DNA from: Mycolicibacterium parafortuitum
GTDB lineage: Bacteria; Actinomycetota; Actinomycetes; Mycobacteriales; Mycobacteriaceae
NCBI RefSeq assembly: GCF_002086815.1
Contig: NZ_MVID01000020.1
Location: 1-64,000 of the forward strand
Direction: 5' to 3'
DNA length: 64,000 nt
The notes under the pieces are model-generated. The model did no database searches, was not told where the DNA came from, and saw only the letters and a program-made list of their open reading frames with translations. The position numbers and the translations under genes are program-made. Positions 42,758 to 51,408 of this stretch are shown here, one piece after another; the stretch's first letter is position 1, and each line of letters opens with the position of its first letter.

Positions 42758-43741
42758 CTATTTGCCGCTGCGGGCGTGGGTGATCACGTCGATGACGAAC
42801 GTCGCGACAACGAAGATGACGGCGCCCAGAAGTGTGCAGCCGATCACCACCGGCGCGTCACCGCTGTTGGCGGCGCTCACGGCGAGCCGGCCGATGCCGT
42901 CGAGGCCGAAGATCTGCTCGGTGATGATGGCGCCGCCGAGGATCGCGGCGAACTCGATGGCCCCCAGGGTCAGGATCGGGTTCAGCGCCGCCGACAGTGC
43001 GTGATCGAAGTACACGCTGCGCGGCGGTAGGCCCTTGGCCCGTGCGGTGCGGATGAAGTCCTTGTTCGCGACCTCGAGTACCGAGGCGCGTACGACCCGT
43101 TGGAACAACCCGACCTGCGCGATCACCAGGGTGGCCCACGGCAGCAACAGGTGCAGCGCCCACTGCGCCGGTGAGGTCGTCAACGGCACATACCCGCCGC
43201 TCGGGAAGAACTTGAACCCTGCGAGTGAGAGCTGGTAGTACAGCCCGAACAGCAACAGCACCCCGGTGACGAACGTCGGTACCGAAAGGAAAACGTAGGA
43301 GATCCCCGACGTCACGGTGTCGAAGAAGCCGCCCGGTCTCCGTGCCGCGTACACACCGAGCAGCACCGACAACGCGATCCACAGCACCAGCGCGCCGACG
43401 GCGAGGCTGACCGTCACCGGGAACTTCTCCAGGATCAATCCGGTGACCGGCCGCTGTTCCCGGTACGAATAGCCAAGGCTGGGCGGCCAATTGAGCAGTC
43501 CCGTCGGTGTGCCCTTGATTTCCGGTCCGCGCACGACGTAGTGCCACAGCTGGACATACCACGGGTCATCGAGCCGCAGACTCTTGGTGATGGCGTCGAC
43601 CGTCTGCTGGGAGGCGTTCTCCGGGGCCAGCATCCGGCCCGGATTCTGGTAGGCGAGCTTGGTGAGGCCGAACGTGATCAGCACGACGGCGAAGACGGTG
43701 ATCACCATCCGGGCGGCCCGGGCGAGCAGGAAGGGCGCCAT
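42758..43741 (-). CDS. ABC transporter permease, DppB-like
   Basis: 327 aa, six helices, with the N-terminal MAPFLLARAARMVITVFAVV and the permease EAA loop RTARAKGLPPRSVYFDHAL near residue 240. One half of the heterodimeric channel for the peptide-type importer. ATG 43741 lies three bases after the DppC-like stop, so the two are co-translated. Confidence 0.9.
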   Translation of the reverse strand: MAPFLLARAARMVITVFAVVLITFGLTKLAYQNPGRMLAPENASQQTVDAITKSLRLDDPWYVQLWHYVVRGPEIKGTPTGLLNWPPSLGYSYREQRPVTGLILEKFPVTVSLAVGALVLWIALSVLLGVYAARRPGGFFDTVTSGISYVFLSVPTFVTGVLLLFGLYYQLSLAGFKFFPSGGYVPLTTSPAQWALHLLLPWATLVIAQVGLFQRVVRASVLEVANKDFIRTARAKGLPPRSVYFDHALSAALNPILTLGAIEFAAILGGAIITEQIFGLDGIGRLAVSAANSGDAPVVIGCTLLGAVIFVVATFVIDVITHARSGK

Positions 43742-43744
43742 CGT

Positions 43745-44686
43745 TCACCGGGCCGAACTGGGATCGAAGCGGCTGCGCAGCCGCGTGCTCAACACGTTGC
43801 ATCCCAGCACCGTGACGAAAAGGCCGACAGCGGGCGCGATCAGCATCAACGGCTGCACCTGATACAGCGCGGAGTCTTGTGCGTTGGCGATCATCGTGCC
43901 CCAACTCGGAGTCGGCGCCTTGATCCCGACGCCCAGGTACGACAGCGATGCCTCGGCGACGATGTTGGTGGGCAACTGCACCGCCCAGTAGATGATCACG
44001 GTCGGAGCGATGTTCGGCAGGATCTCGGTGACGATCACCCGGGTATGCGAGCTTCCGGCGCCGATCGCTGCGAGCACGAACGGTTTTGCCTTGATCTCGA
44101 TGACCGAGTTCCGGACGAGGCGGGCGAAATAGGTCCATGAAAACAACGCGATGATGCCGATCACCACGATGATCGGATCGACGAGGGTGGTGCCGGCGGT
44201 GCCACGGTTGAGCGTCACCACGCTCAGCGCGGTGACGAGGAACGGGAACGCCAGCGCGATGTTCGTCAGCTCCGAGAGCGCCGCGTCGATCCGGCCCCCG
44301 AAGTAGCCGCCGGCCAGTCCCACAGCGACGCCGAGCAGCATCGCGATAGTGGTGGCGGGGATGCCGATACCCAGGGAGATCCGGGCTCCGTACAGGGTTC
44401 GGATGAACACATCGCGCCCGCTGCCGTCAGCACCGAGCAGGAAGCCGTTCCCACCGGTGATGGGCAGGCCCGCGTCGTCGAGCGTGTCGTCGGGGAACTG
44501 GTCGGTGGGACCATGGCCGGTCAGTGCCGCGATCAGCGGCGCGCTCAGTGCGGCGAGGAGGACCACGCCGACGAGGACCGCGCCGAACACCAATCCGGGG
44601 TCGGCGGACAACGACCGCAGCGGGGTGCGTGCGGGAACAGCGGAAAGCCCGCCGTTCACCGACGACGGAATCAGCAGCCCGCTCAC
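43745..44686 (-). CDS. ABC transporter permease, DppC-like
   Basis: 313 aa, with a long cytoplasmic N-terminus then six helices. It has the extracytoplasmic block LLGADGSGRDVFIRTLYGAR and the coupling loop AIGAGSSHTRVIVTEILPN, both typical of DppC/OppC. Partner of the DppB-like protein. Its ATG 44686 overlaps the stop of the ATPase gene by four bases. Confidence 0.9.
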   Translation of the reverse strand: MSGLLIPSSVNGGLSAVPARTPLRSLSADPGLVFGAVLVGVVLLAALSAPLIAALTGHGPTDQFPDDTLDDAGLPITGGNGFLLGADGSGRDVFIRTLYGARISLGIGIPATTIAMLLGVAVGLAGGYFGGRIDAALSELTNIALAFPFLVTALSVVTLNRGTAGTTLVDPIIVVIGIIALFSWTYFARLVRNSVIEIKAKPFVLAAIGAGSSHTRVIVTEILPNIAPTVIIYWAVQLPTNIVAEASLSYLGVGIKAPTPSWGTMIANAQDSALYQVQPLMLIAPAVGLFVTVLGCNVLSTRLRSRFDPSSAR

Positions 44687-46320
44687 GACACCCGCGTCTC
44701 CAGTCGGGGCACCGCGTCGATGAGGGCCCGGGTGTAGGACGACTGCGGGGCGGCGAAGACCGCTGCGGTGTCGCCGATCTCCTCGACGCCGTCGGGGCCG
44801 AGCACGATCACGCGTGGGGCGATCGACGATACGACGCCCAGATCGTGGGTGATGAACAGGAACGCGGTGTGCTGTTCCTCGACGAGCTGACGGATCAGGG
44901 CCAGGATCTGGCTCTGCGTGGTCACATCGAGAGACGACAACGCTTCGTCGGCCACAATCAGCCGCGGGGAGAGTACCAGCGCGCGCGCGATCGCCACCCG
45001 CTGGCGCTGACCGCCGGACAGCTCCGCCGGGTGCCGTTGCATCAACGCTCGGGGCAGCCGGGCGGCGTCAGCGGCGCGCTCGACCTGCGCGGAGATCAGC
45101 TCACGCGGCTCGCGTTGGGCCAGCAGGGGAGCGGCCAGCGACTCCGCGACAGTACGGCGCGGATTGAGGCTGGAATACGGATCCTGGAAGACGAGCTGCA
45201 CCGTTCGCCGGATTTCGGCGGGCAGCCGCGGAATCCCGTCGGACACCGACGTGGGGTACCTCGTTCCCGCCAGCGTGATCTCGCCCGCGTCGGCGTACTG
45301 CAGTCCGGCGATGATGCGTCCCACGGTGGATTTCCCCGACCCTGATTCGCCCACCAGACCCACGATTTCGCCGGTGTGCAATGTGAAGTCGAGGTTCTCG
45401 ACGACGGTCCGGCGCCGACCTTGCCGGCCGCGCTCCCGATACGACTTCCGCAGGCCGTGTACCTCCAGCAGCGGGGCGGCATCTCTGGCCGCCGGGGGTC
45501 TGCCGGTCGACGGTGCCACGTCGATGCTGTGTACCCGTGACGCGTCCAGCAGCTCCCGGGTGTAGGGCTGCTCCGGGGCGTGGTAGATCTGGTCGCGGGA
45601 ACCGGATTCGACGACACGGCCGTCCTTGACCACCACGACGGTGTCGGCGATCTCGTGGACGACGCCGAGGTCGTGGCTGACGAAGACGATGGCGGTGCGA
45701 TGGTCGGCCTGCAACCGCGTGAGCAACCGCAGGATTCCGGCCTGCACGCTGACGTCGAGAGCGGTGGTGGGTTCGTCGGCGATGATCAGCGCCGGGTTGT
45801 TCGCGATGGCGATCGCGATCATCGCGCGCTGCCGCATACCGCCGGAGAACTCGGCAGGGTAGCTGTCGTAAGCCTTTTCGGGCCTGACGATGCCCACTTC
45901 GTCGAGCAGTGTGATGGTCCGCGCGCGACGGGAGCGCCGGGTGCCACCGCCGTGGATGCGAAGCACCTCGTCGATCTGGGTGCCGATGGATTTGAACGGG
46001 TGCAGGTTGCTCTGGGGATCCTGGAAGACGAACCCGATGTCCTTGCCGAGGACCCGGCGCAGTTTCCGGGCCGGCAGCGTCAGCAGGTCGCTGCCTGCGA
46101 AGTGCACCGTACCGGTGACGTCGGCGTTCGTTCCGAGCAGGCGGGTCGCGGCGAGCAGGGAAATGCTTTTCCCGGAACCTGATTCGCCGACGATTGCCAG
46201 GGTCTGGCCCGCGTCGACCGAGAAGCTGAATGATTCGACAGCGCGCACCGCCCGCCGTCCGGTGGCGCGATTTCCTGTGTGGAGGGTGACGGCGAGGTCG
46301 GAGACGTCAAACAGCGCCAT
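44683..46320 (-). CDS. Double ATP-binding ABC transporter protein (DppD-DppF fusion)
   Basis: 545 aa carrying two complete ATPase halves. The first has Walker A GESGSGKS (about residues 45-52) and signature FSGGMRQR; the second has GESGSGKSTVG and LSGGQRQR. Each corresponds to one subunit of a Dpp/Opp importer, so the protein alone supplies both motors. First gene of the leftward operon; the 94 bp before it contain nested inverted repeats (46331-46371). Confidence 0.9.
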   Translation of the reverse strand: MALFDVSDLAVTLHTGNRATGRRAVRAVESFSFSVDAGQTLAIVGESGSGKSISLLAATRLLGTNADVTGTVHFAGSDLLTLPARKLRRVLGKDIGFVFQDPQSNLHPFKSIGTQIDEVLRIHGGGTRRSRRARTITLLDEVGIVRPEKAYDSYPAEFSGGMRQRAMIAIAIANNPALIIADEPTTALDVSVQAGILRLLTRLQADHRTAIVFVSHDLGVVHEIADTVVVVKDGRVVESGSRDQIYHAPEQPYTRELLDASRVHSIDVAPSTGRPPAARDAAPLLEVHGLRKSYRERGRQGRRRTVVENLDFTLHTGEIVGLVGESGSGKSTVGRIIAGLQYADAGEITLAGTRYPTSVSDGIPRLPAEIRRTVQLVFQDPYSSLNPRRTVAESLAAPLLAQREPRELISAQVERAADAARLPRALMQRHPAELSGGQRQRVAIARALVLSPRLIVADEALSSLDVTTQSQILALIRQLVEEQHTAFLFITHDLGVVSSIAPRVIVLGPDGVEEIGDTAAVFAAPQSSYTRALIDAVPRLETRVS

Positions 46321-46330
46321 CGTTCGCCCA

Positions 46331-46371
46331 TGTCATGTTCGACACTGTCCGCGAACAGCGGTGGTATGACA
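46331..46371. promoter_or_regulatory. Nested dyads upstream of the peptide-type ABC operon
   Basis: TGTCAT (46331-46336) pairs with ATGACA (46366-46371), and inside it TGTTCG (46336-46341) pairs with CGAACA (46352-46357). It lies 11-51 bp before the ATPase start, a normal place for an operator or 5' hairpin. Confidence 0.4.
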
Positions 46372-46414
46372 CGAATTACGATCAACCGGAAGTTATGGCC
46401 AGCTTAACGGTGCG

Positions 46415-47632
46415 CTAGAAGTAGATTCCGGTGTGCGCTGCCTGGTCGGTGCGGAACAAGCTGTCCGCCAGCGCAATCACCTCCGGATCGGTGGCCTCGG
46501 CCAGACCCGTGAGCGCGAGCGTGCGCCACGGCGTCGCGCCGAGCAGCGCGGCCGCCAGCCCGACCGGCCCGGTGCGCAGCCGCGCGGCGGCTGTGCTCGG
46601 CTGCACGCCGCCCGCCGAGATCTCGAAGGTACCCGAGTTGTCCTGAAGCAGTGGATCGCTGATATGCAGCGTGATCGCCCCGGTGCCGGAATAAGTGCGC
46701 GCGGCGAGCGCCGCGGCGACGTCGACCACACGTAGCCACGTCTCGTCGCGGGTGGCGGTCACCCGTGCGGCGCGCGGATCGGTGAGCAGCCAGGGCAGCG
46801 GATCGTCGAGGGGCAACATCGTGAACACCAGCCGGTCGGCCAGGTCGAGGTCGAGCAGGAACCGGACCAACCCGAGGTAGGCCTCGGTGGTCGGGGCGAA
46901 GAAGTCGTCGACCACGACGGTGCGTTGCTCGCTGACGAACCACCTGTCTGTGTCCACCGGGTGATACCGGACGAAACCCGTCTCGGCGCCGGGATCGCCG
47001 TGCAACGCCACGTAGCGCGCCCCGGTGGTCCCCGCTGCGCGCAGCCGTTGGAGCTGCCACCACACCGAGGGCCGGGCGATGCTGCCGGGGCGGGCCGGGT
47101 GGTTCTCGGAGTAGATGCGCGGCAACACATCCCACGCGTGGCTGGGGTCGACGAGCCGCACCTGCCCGCCGCCCTCGACGCCGGCACGCAATACGGCGCG
47201 CCTCCTGTCGAGCTCTACGGTACTCGACGTGCTGGCCACGCCGTATCCGAAACGCTCGTAGATGGTCGCTTCCGACGCCCGCAGCGTGGCGACCATTTCA
47301 CCGCGGGTCCTGATGTCGTGCAGCTGGCTCGCGAGCAGAGCGGTGGCGATACCGCGTCGCGTGTGCGACGGCAGCACGCCGACGTGGGTGACCGCCGCGT
47401 GCGGAACGCACCGGCCACCGGGCAGGGTGAGGCTGCTGCCGACCGCTTCTGTGGTGCCCACCAGCTCGGCCCCGTCGAACGCACCCAGTGTGCGTCCCGG
47501 CTCGGAGAGCTTGGCGATCTGTCCCGGTTCCAGTCCGGTCAGCGGCGCGAAGCCAACCATCGCCGCGCGGAACACGTTCGACGCCGCGAGCAGCTCGTCG
47601 TCGGTCTCGAGAGGGCGGATCCGGTGCGTCAC
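46415..47632 (-). CDS. Eis-family N-acetyltransferase
   Basis: 405 aa. N-terminal GNAT with VTHVGVLPSHTRRGIATALL (acetyl-CoA loop), a second GNAT-like region, and a C-terminal sterol-carrier-like domain, the usual Eis layout and length. Eis proteins acetylate aminoglycosides and lysines. GTG 47632 overlaps the ssuD stop (GTGA), so here it is co-translated with a sulfonate monooxygenase. In M. tuberculosis eis sits next to comEA, which is not the case here. The substrate may therefore be an amine from the sulfur pathway (inference). Confidence 0.85.
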   Translation of the reverse strand: MTHRIRPLETDDELLAASNVFRAAMVGFAPLTGLEPGQIAKLSEPGRTLGAFDGAELVGTTEAVGSSLTLPGGRCVPHAAVTHVGVLPSHTRRGIATALLASQLHDIRTRGEMVATLRASEATIYERFGYGVASTSSTVELDRRRAVLRAGVEGGGQVRLVDPSHAWDVLPRIYSENHPARPGSIARPSVWWQLQRLRAAGTTGARYVALHGDPGAETGFVRYHPVDTDRWFVSEQRTVVVDDFFAPTTEAYLGLVRFLLDLDLADRLVFTMLPLDDPLPWLLTDPRAARVTATRDETWLRVVDVAAALAARTYSGTGAITLHISDPLLQDNSGTFEISAGGVQPSTAAARLRTGPVGLAAALLGATPWRTLALTGLAEATDPEVIALADSLFRTDQAAHTGIYF

Positions 47633-48729
47633 ACCAGCCCACGCGCCCGCAGCACCGCTCCGGCGCCCTCGGCGAACCAGAAGGCCTCCTCGATGTGCGG
47701 CTGGCCGGACAGGATGAAGTGGTCGATGCCGAGCGCGTGGTACTCCGCGATGCGGTCGGCGACCTCGGTGTGGCTGCCCACCAGCGCGGTGCCCGCCCCG
47801 CCGCGCACCAGGCCGTATCCCGCCCACAGGTTCGGCGAGATCTCCAGATCGGATGTCCGGCCATCGTGCAACGCCGTCATCCGGCGCTGGCCGACCGACT
47901 CCGAACGCGCGAAAACCTCCTGCGCCGCCCGGATCCGGTCGTCGCTGATCGAGGACAGCAGCCGTTCGGCGTGCGCCCACGCATCGGCGGAGGTGTCGCG
48001 GCTGATCACGTGCAACCGGATGCCGAACTGCAGTGTCCTGCCGTGCGCGGCGGCCCGGATCCGCAACCGGTCCAACCGTTGCGAGATCTGCGCCGGCGTC
48101 TCACCCCACGCCAGGTAGGTGTCGACGTGTTCGGCGGCGACCTCCTCCGCGGCTTCGGAGGCGCCGCCGAAGAAGATCTGGGGCGGATCCCAGTCGCCGA
48201 AGTCGATGCGGGCGCCGTCGATGCGGTAGTGGTCGCCGGCGAAGTCGAACGTCGTGCCGCGAGGCGCGGAGCTGACCCCGCGCAGCACCGACAGGAATTC
48301 GCCTGTGCGCCGGTAGCGTTCGTCGTGGTCGAGGTGGTCGCCGAAGCGTGCCTGCTCGACCGGGTCGCCGCCGGTGACGATGTTGAGCAGCAGCCGCCCG
48401 CCGGACACCCGCTGGAACGTGGCCGCCTGATGCGCGGCCAGGGTGGGCGAGATGAACCCGGGCCGGAACGCCACCAGGAACTTCAGCCGCGTCGTGACCT
48501 GGCTCAGCGCCGCGGTGGTGATCCACGCGTCCTCGCACCACGTCCCGGTCGGGGTCAGCACCGCTTCGAACCCGAGAAGTTCGGCGGTGCGGGCGATCTC
48601 GCCGAGGTAGGCGATCGTCGGCGGCCGGATCCCGCCTGCCGAGGGCCCGAGGTGGGAATCGTCGCCCGAGCCGACGATCTCGCGGCTGTCGCCATTGGTG
48701 GGCAGGTACCAGTGCAGGTGGATGCTCAT
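47629..48729 (-). CDS. ssuD: FMNH2-dependent alkanesulfonate monooxygenase
   Basis: 366 aa LLM enzyme, close to SsuD, which cleaves alkanesulfonates to aldehyde and sulfite. Markers are the N-terminal HLHWYLPTNGDSREIVG, TPTGTWCEDAW, LLLNIVTGGDPVEQARFGD with LDHDERYRRTGEF, and IFFGGASEAAEEVAAEH. It needs FMNH2 from a reductase not present in the window. ATG 48729 lies ten bases after the metQ stop. The sulfite released could feed directly into SirA, encoded at the right end of the window. Confidence 0.87.
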   Translation of the reverse strand: MSIHLHWYLPTNGDSREIVGSGDDSHLGPSAGGIRPPTIAYLGEIARTAELLGFEAVLTPTGTWCEDAWITTAALSQVTTRLKFLVAFRPGFISPTLAAHQAATFQRVSGGRLLLNIVTGGDPVEQARFGDHLDHDERYRRTGEFLSVLRGVSSAPRGTTFDFAGDHYRIDGARIDFGDWDPPQIFFGGASEAAEEVAAEHVDTYLAWGETPAQISQRLDRLRIRAAAHGRTLQFGIRLHVISRDTSADAWAHAERLLSSISDDRIRAAQEVFARSESVGQRRMTALHDGRTSDLEISPNLWAGYGLVRGGAGTALVGSHTEVADRIAEYHALGIDHFILSGQPHIEEAFWFAEGAGAVLRARGLV

Positions 48730-48739
48730 CGCGGTGTCC

Positions 48740-49579
48740 TCAGAACGCGGGGTAGACGTCGCCACCGGGCCAGCGCTGCTCGATGAATTCCTTGGTCTGC
48801 GGGCTGTGCAACAGCTCGTCGAGCTTCACGATGCTCGGGTCGCCCTGGTTGTCCTCGCGGCTGGCCAGGAAGTTGGCGTACGGGTTGTCGTCGGTGGATT
48901 CCACGATCAGCGCGTCTGCGAGGGTGTACCCGGCGTCGAGGAAGTAGTTGCCGTTGAGGATCGCCAGGTCGACGTCGGGTACGGCCTTGGCCTGCAGATC
49001 CGGTGCGGCCTCGATGAATCGGAGGTTCTTCGGGTTGCCGACGGTCTTGACGTTGACCGGTCCGTCGGCCGGTAGCGTCACCAGGCCCTTGGTCTGCAGC
49101 AGCGCCAGCGCCCTGGCCTGGTTGCTGCCGTCGTCGGTGATGCTGATCCGCGCTCCGTCGGGCAACTGCTCAACGGAGGTGAACTTGTCGGAGAACGCCG
49201 CATACGGCTCGATGTGGACGCCGGGGAACGCGTGCAGCCGGTAGCCGAAATCGGCGACTTGCTCATCGAAGTACGGCTTGTGCTGAAAGTAGTTGGCGTC
49301 GATGTCGTTTTCGGCCAGCCACCGGTTGCCGAGGGAGTAGTCGTCGAAGACGCGGACGTCGAAATCGAGGCCGGCCTCCTTGGCGGGGCCGTTCTTGATG
49401 AACTCGAGGATCTCCGCATGCGGCACCTGGGTCGCCGCCACGGTGATGCGGTCCTTCTTGTCCTCGCCGCCGAGCCACAGGAAGCCGGCCACCGCGACCA
49501 CCACCGCGGCGATGGCGGCCAACGCCAGATACAGCGGGGTCCGTCGGGTGGGTGGTCCGGCCGGGGGAGTCGTGGTCAT
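48740..49579 (-). CDS. metQ: MetQ/NlpA-family substrate-binding protein without lipobox
   Basis: 279 aa. Family blocks are ITVAATQVPHAEILEFI, NDIDANYFQHKPYFDEQ and SITDDGSNQARALALLQ, which shape the methionine pocket in MetQ. Unlike most members it has no lipobox cysteine. Residues about 18-40 form a hydrophobic helix followed by GGEDKKD, so it is either membrane-anchored by that helix or cleaved and released. The start ATG 49579 has GGAAAGG upstream; an in-frame extension to 49669 lies inside metI. The ligand may be methionine or a sulfonate analogue. Confidence 0.85.
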   Translation of the reverse strand: MTTTPPAGPPTRRTPLYLALAAIAAVVVAVAGFLWLGGEDKKDRITVAATQVPHAEILEFIKNGPAKEAGLDFDVRVFDDYSLGNRWLAENDIDANYFQHKPYFDEQVADFGYRLHAFPGVHIEPYAAFSDKFTSVEQLPDGARISITDDGSNQARALALLQTKGLVTLPADGPVNVKTVGNPKNLRFIEAAPDLQAKAVPDVDLAILNGNYFLDAGYTLADALIVESTDDNPYANFLASREDNQGDPSIVKLDELLHSPQTKEFIEQRWPGGDVYPAF

Positions 49580-49598
49580 CAAAGTGTGTCCTTTCCTG

Positions 49599-50315
49599 TC
49601 ATGCTGCGACAGCGGGTGTTTCGTCGGTGCGTGACCGATGGTCGGTGCGGCGGGCGAAGAAGTCGCCAACCACTTGGAAGAACTGGGCGAGAAGGATCAG
49701 CAGCAGCACGGTCGACCACAGCACCGGCCCGTCATAGGACCGCGCACCGTAGCGGATCGCGAGGTCCCCGAGTCCGCCGCCACCGATGACGCCGGCCAGC
49801 GCCGAGAACCCCAGCAGCGCGATGATCGTGATGGTCAGTGCGGCGATGATGCCGCTGATCGATTCGGGCAGAAGAGTTTTCGTGATGATCTGCCATCGGG
49901 TGGCGCCGACGACGCGTGCCGCGTCGATCTTGCCCGCATCCACCTCGCGCAGGGACGCCTCGACCAGCCGCGCGAAGAACGGGATGGTGCCGATGGTCAG
50001 CGGCACCATCGCCGCGACGGTGCCGAGGCTGGATCCGACCAGCAACCGGCCCAGGGGCCACAACGCGATGACCAGCACCAGGAAGGGCAGAGAGCGTGTC
50101 ACGTTGACGAGCGCGCCCAGGGTGCGGTTGAGCCAGCGCACCGGGGACAACCCGCCCGGTGAGGTCGCGTAGAGCAGGACGCCCAGCGGTATCCCGAACA
50201 GCACCACGAAGACGAACGGGACGAACACGAGTTGTAGCGTCTCGTTCAGCGCGACCGGGACGGCGTCGGTCTTGAGCAGGATCGAGTCGTCGATCCAATC
50301 GGTGAAGGCGCTCAT
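49599..50315 (-). CDS. metI: MetI-family ABC permease
   Basis: 238 aa, five helices, with the MetI coupling loop EVDAGKIDAARVVGATRWQI and the C-terminal GFSALAGVIGGGGLGDLAIR. It forms a homodimeric channel with MetN. ATG 50315 overlaps the metN stop by four bases. MetNI systems import methionine and sometimes other sulfur compounds; here ssuD follows in the same operon. Confidence 0.9.
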   Translation of the reverse strand: MSAFTDWIDDSILLKTDAVPVALNETLQLVFVPFVFVVLFGIPLGVLLYATSPGGLSPVRWLNRTLGALVNVTRSLPFLVLVIALWPLGRLLVGSSLGTVAAMVPLTIGTIPFFARLVEASLREVDAGKIDAARVVGATRWQIITKTLLPESISGIIAALTITIIALLGFSALAGVIGGGGLGDLAIRYGARSYDGPVLWSTVLLLILLAQFFQVVGDFFARRTDHRSRTDETPAVAA

Positions 50316-51301
50316 ACGCGCACCCCGGCGACGGTGAAGCCGAGCCGGTGTTGCCGGAACCATCGCGCGTACTCCGCGACCCGGTCGGGGGCGGTGGATC
50401 GGCCGGATGCCGACAGCGCCAGCTGGAACTGCGACACCGTCTGCTCACCGAGGCGGAGTACCTCGCCGTCGATGATCCGCACGTCGGTGTCGAGCTCGCG
50501 GGCCAGCGTGCTGATGAACGACGCCGACGCGTCGGCGCCGGCGACCACGTTGACGATCAGTTCGCCGTCGGCGGGAGGCGGGGGAGCGCTCAGCGGCGGC
50601 AGCAGCCCGGAGCCGGGATCGGCGGCGACGTCGGCGAGCGGACCCTGTACGACCACCCGGCCCTCGTCGAGAACCGCGACGCGGTCGGCGATCTGGCGCA
50701 CGATCGACAGATCGTGGGTGATGAGCAGGATGGTCACGTCGAGTTCGTCGCGCAGGTCGGTGAGCAGGCCCAGGATCTCCTGGGTGGTCGCCGGATCCAG
50801 TGCACTGGTGGGTTCGTCGGCGAGGATCACGCTCGGCCGCGCCGCGAGTGCCCGCGCGATCCCGATCCGTTGCCGCTGGCCGCCGGACAGCTGGGCCGGA
50901 TAGCTCTCGCCGCGGGTACCCAAGCCGACCAGCTCCAGCAGTTGCTGGGCGCGGTGCCAGCGCTCCGTGCGATCCCAGCCCGCGATCTCCAGCGGGAACT
51001 CGATGTTCGCCCGCGCGGTGCGGTTGTCGAGCAGGTTCGCCGACTGGAAGACGTTGCCGAGGCGGCGGCGCGCGATCCGCAGTTCCCGCTCCGGGAGCGC
51101 CGTCAGGTCCTGCCCGTCGAGGACCACCCGGCCCCGCGTCGGCCGTTCCAGCAGCGCGATGTTGCGGACCAGCGTGCTCTTGCCCGACCCGCTGCTGCCG
51201 ACGACCCCGAGGATCGCGCCCTGCTCGACAGAGATGGACACGCCGTCGAGCGCGCGGGTGCTTCCGTAGACCTTCGTCAGGTCTTCGGTGTAGATGGACA
51301 T
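50312..51301 (-). CDS. metN: MetN-type ABC ATPase with NIL domain
   Basis: 329 aa. Walker A GSSGSGKST and signature LSGGQRQR are intact. The C-terminal roughly 75 residues (from about ELIVNVVAGADASASF) form a NIL domain, the methionine-sensing module of MetN that shuts the transporter when internal ligand is high. ATG 51301 has GAGGAAGG immediately upstream; in-frame ATG 51346 is an alternative. It heads the operon metN-metI-metQ-ssuD-eis-like. The 107 bp upstream hold a short CTCG/CGAG hairpin over the ribosome-binding site. Confidence 0.9.
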   Translation of the reverse strand: MSIYTEDLTKVYGSTRALDGVSISVEQGAILGVVGSSGSGKSTLVRNIALLERPTRGRVVLDGQDLTALPERELRIARRRLGNVFQSANLLDNRTARANIEFPLEIAGWDRTERWHRAQQLLELVGLGTRGESYPAQLSGGQRQRIGIARALAARPSVILADEPTSALDPATTQEILGLLTDLRDELDVTILLITHDLSIVRQIADRVAVLDEGRVVVQGPLADVAADPGSGLLPPLSAPPPPADGELIVNVVAGADASASFISTLARELDTDVRIIDGEVLRLGEQTVSQFQLALSASGRSTAPDRVAEYARWFRQHRLGFTVAGVRV

Positions 51302-51408
51302 ACCTTCCTCGCTGTCGAGAGCCTGTGCCGCAACGGGCCTAGACATTCAGACCGAGAAACGCTGCGGTGCACAGAGTTCTGGTCAGCGAGGTTCAAAGTT
51401 GCCGATCG

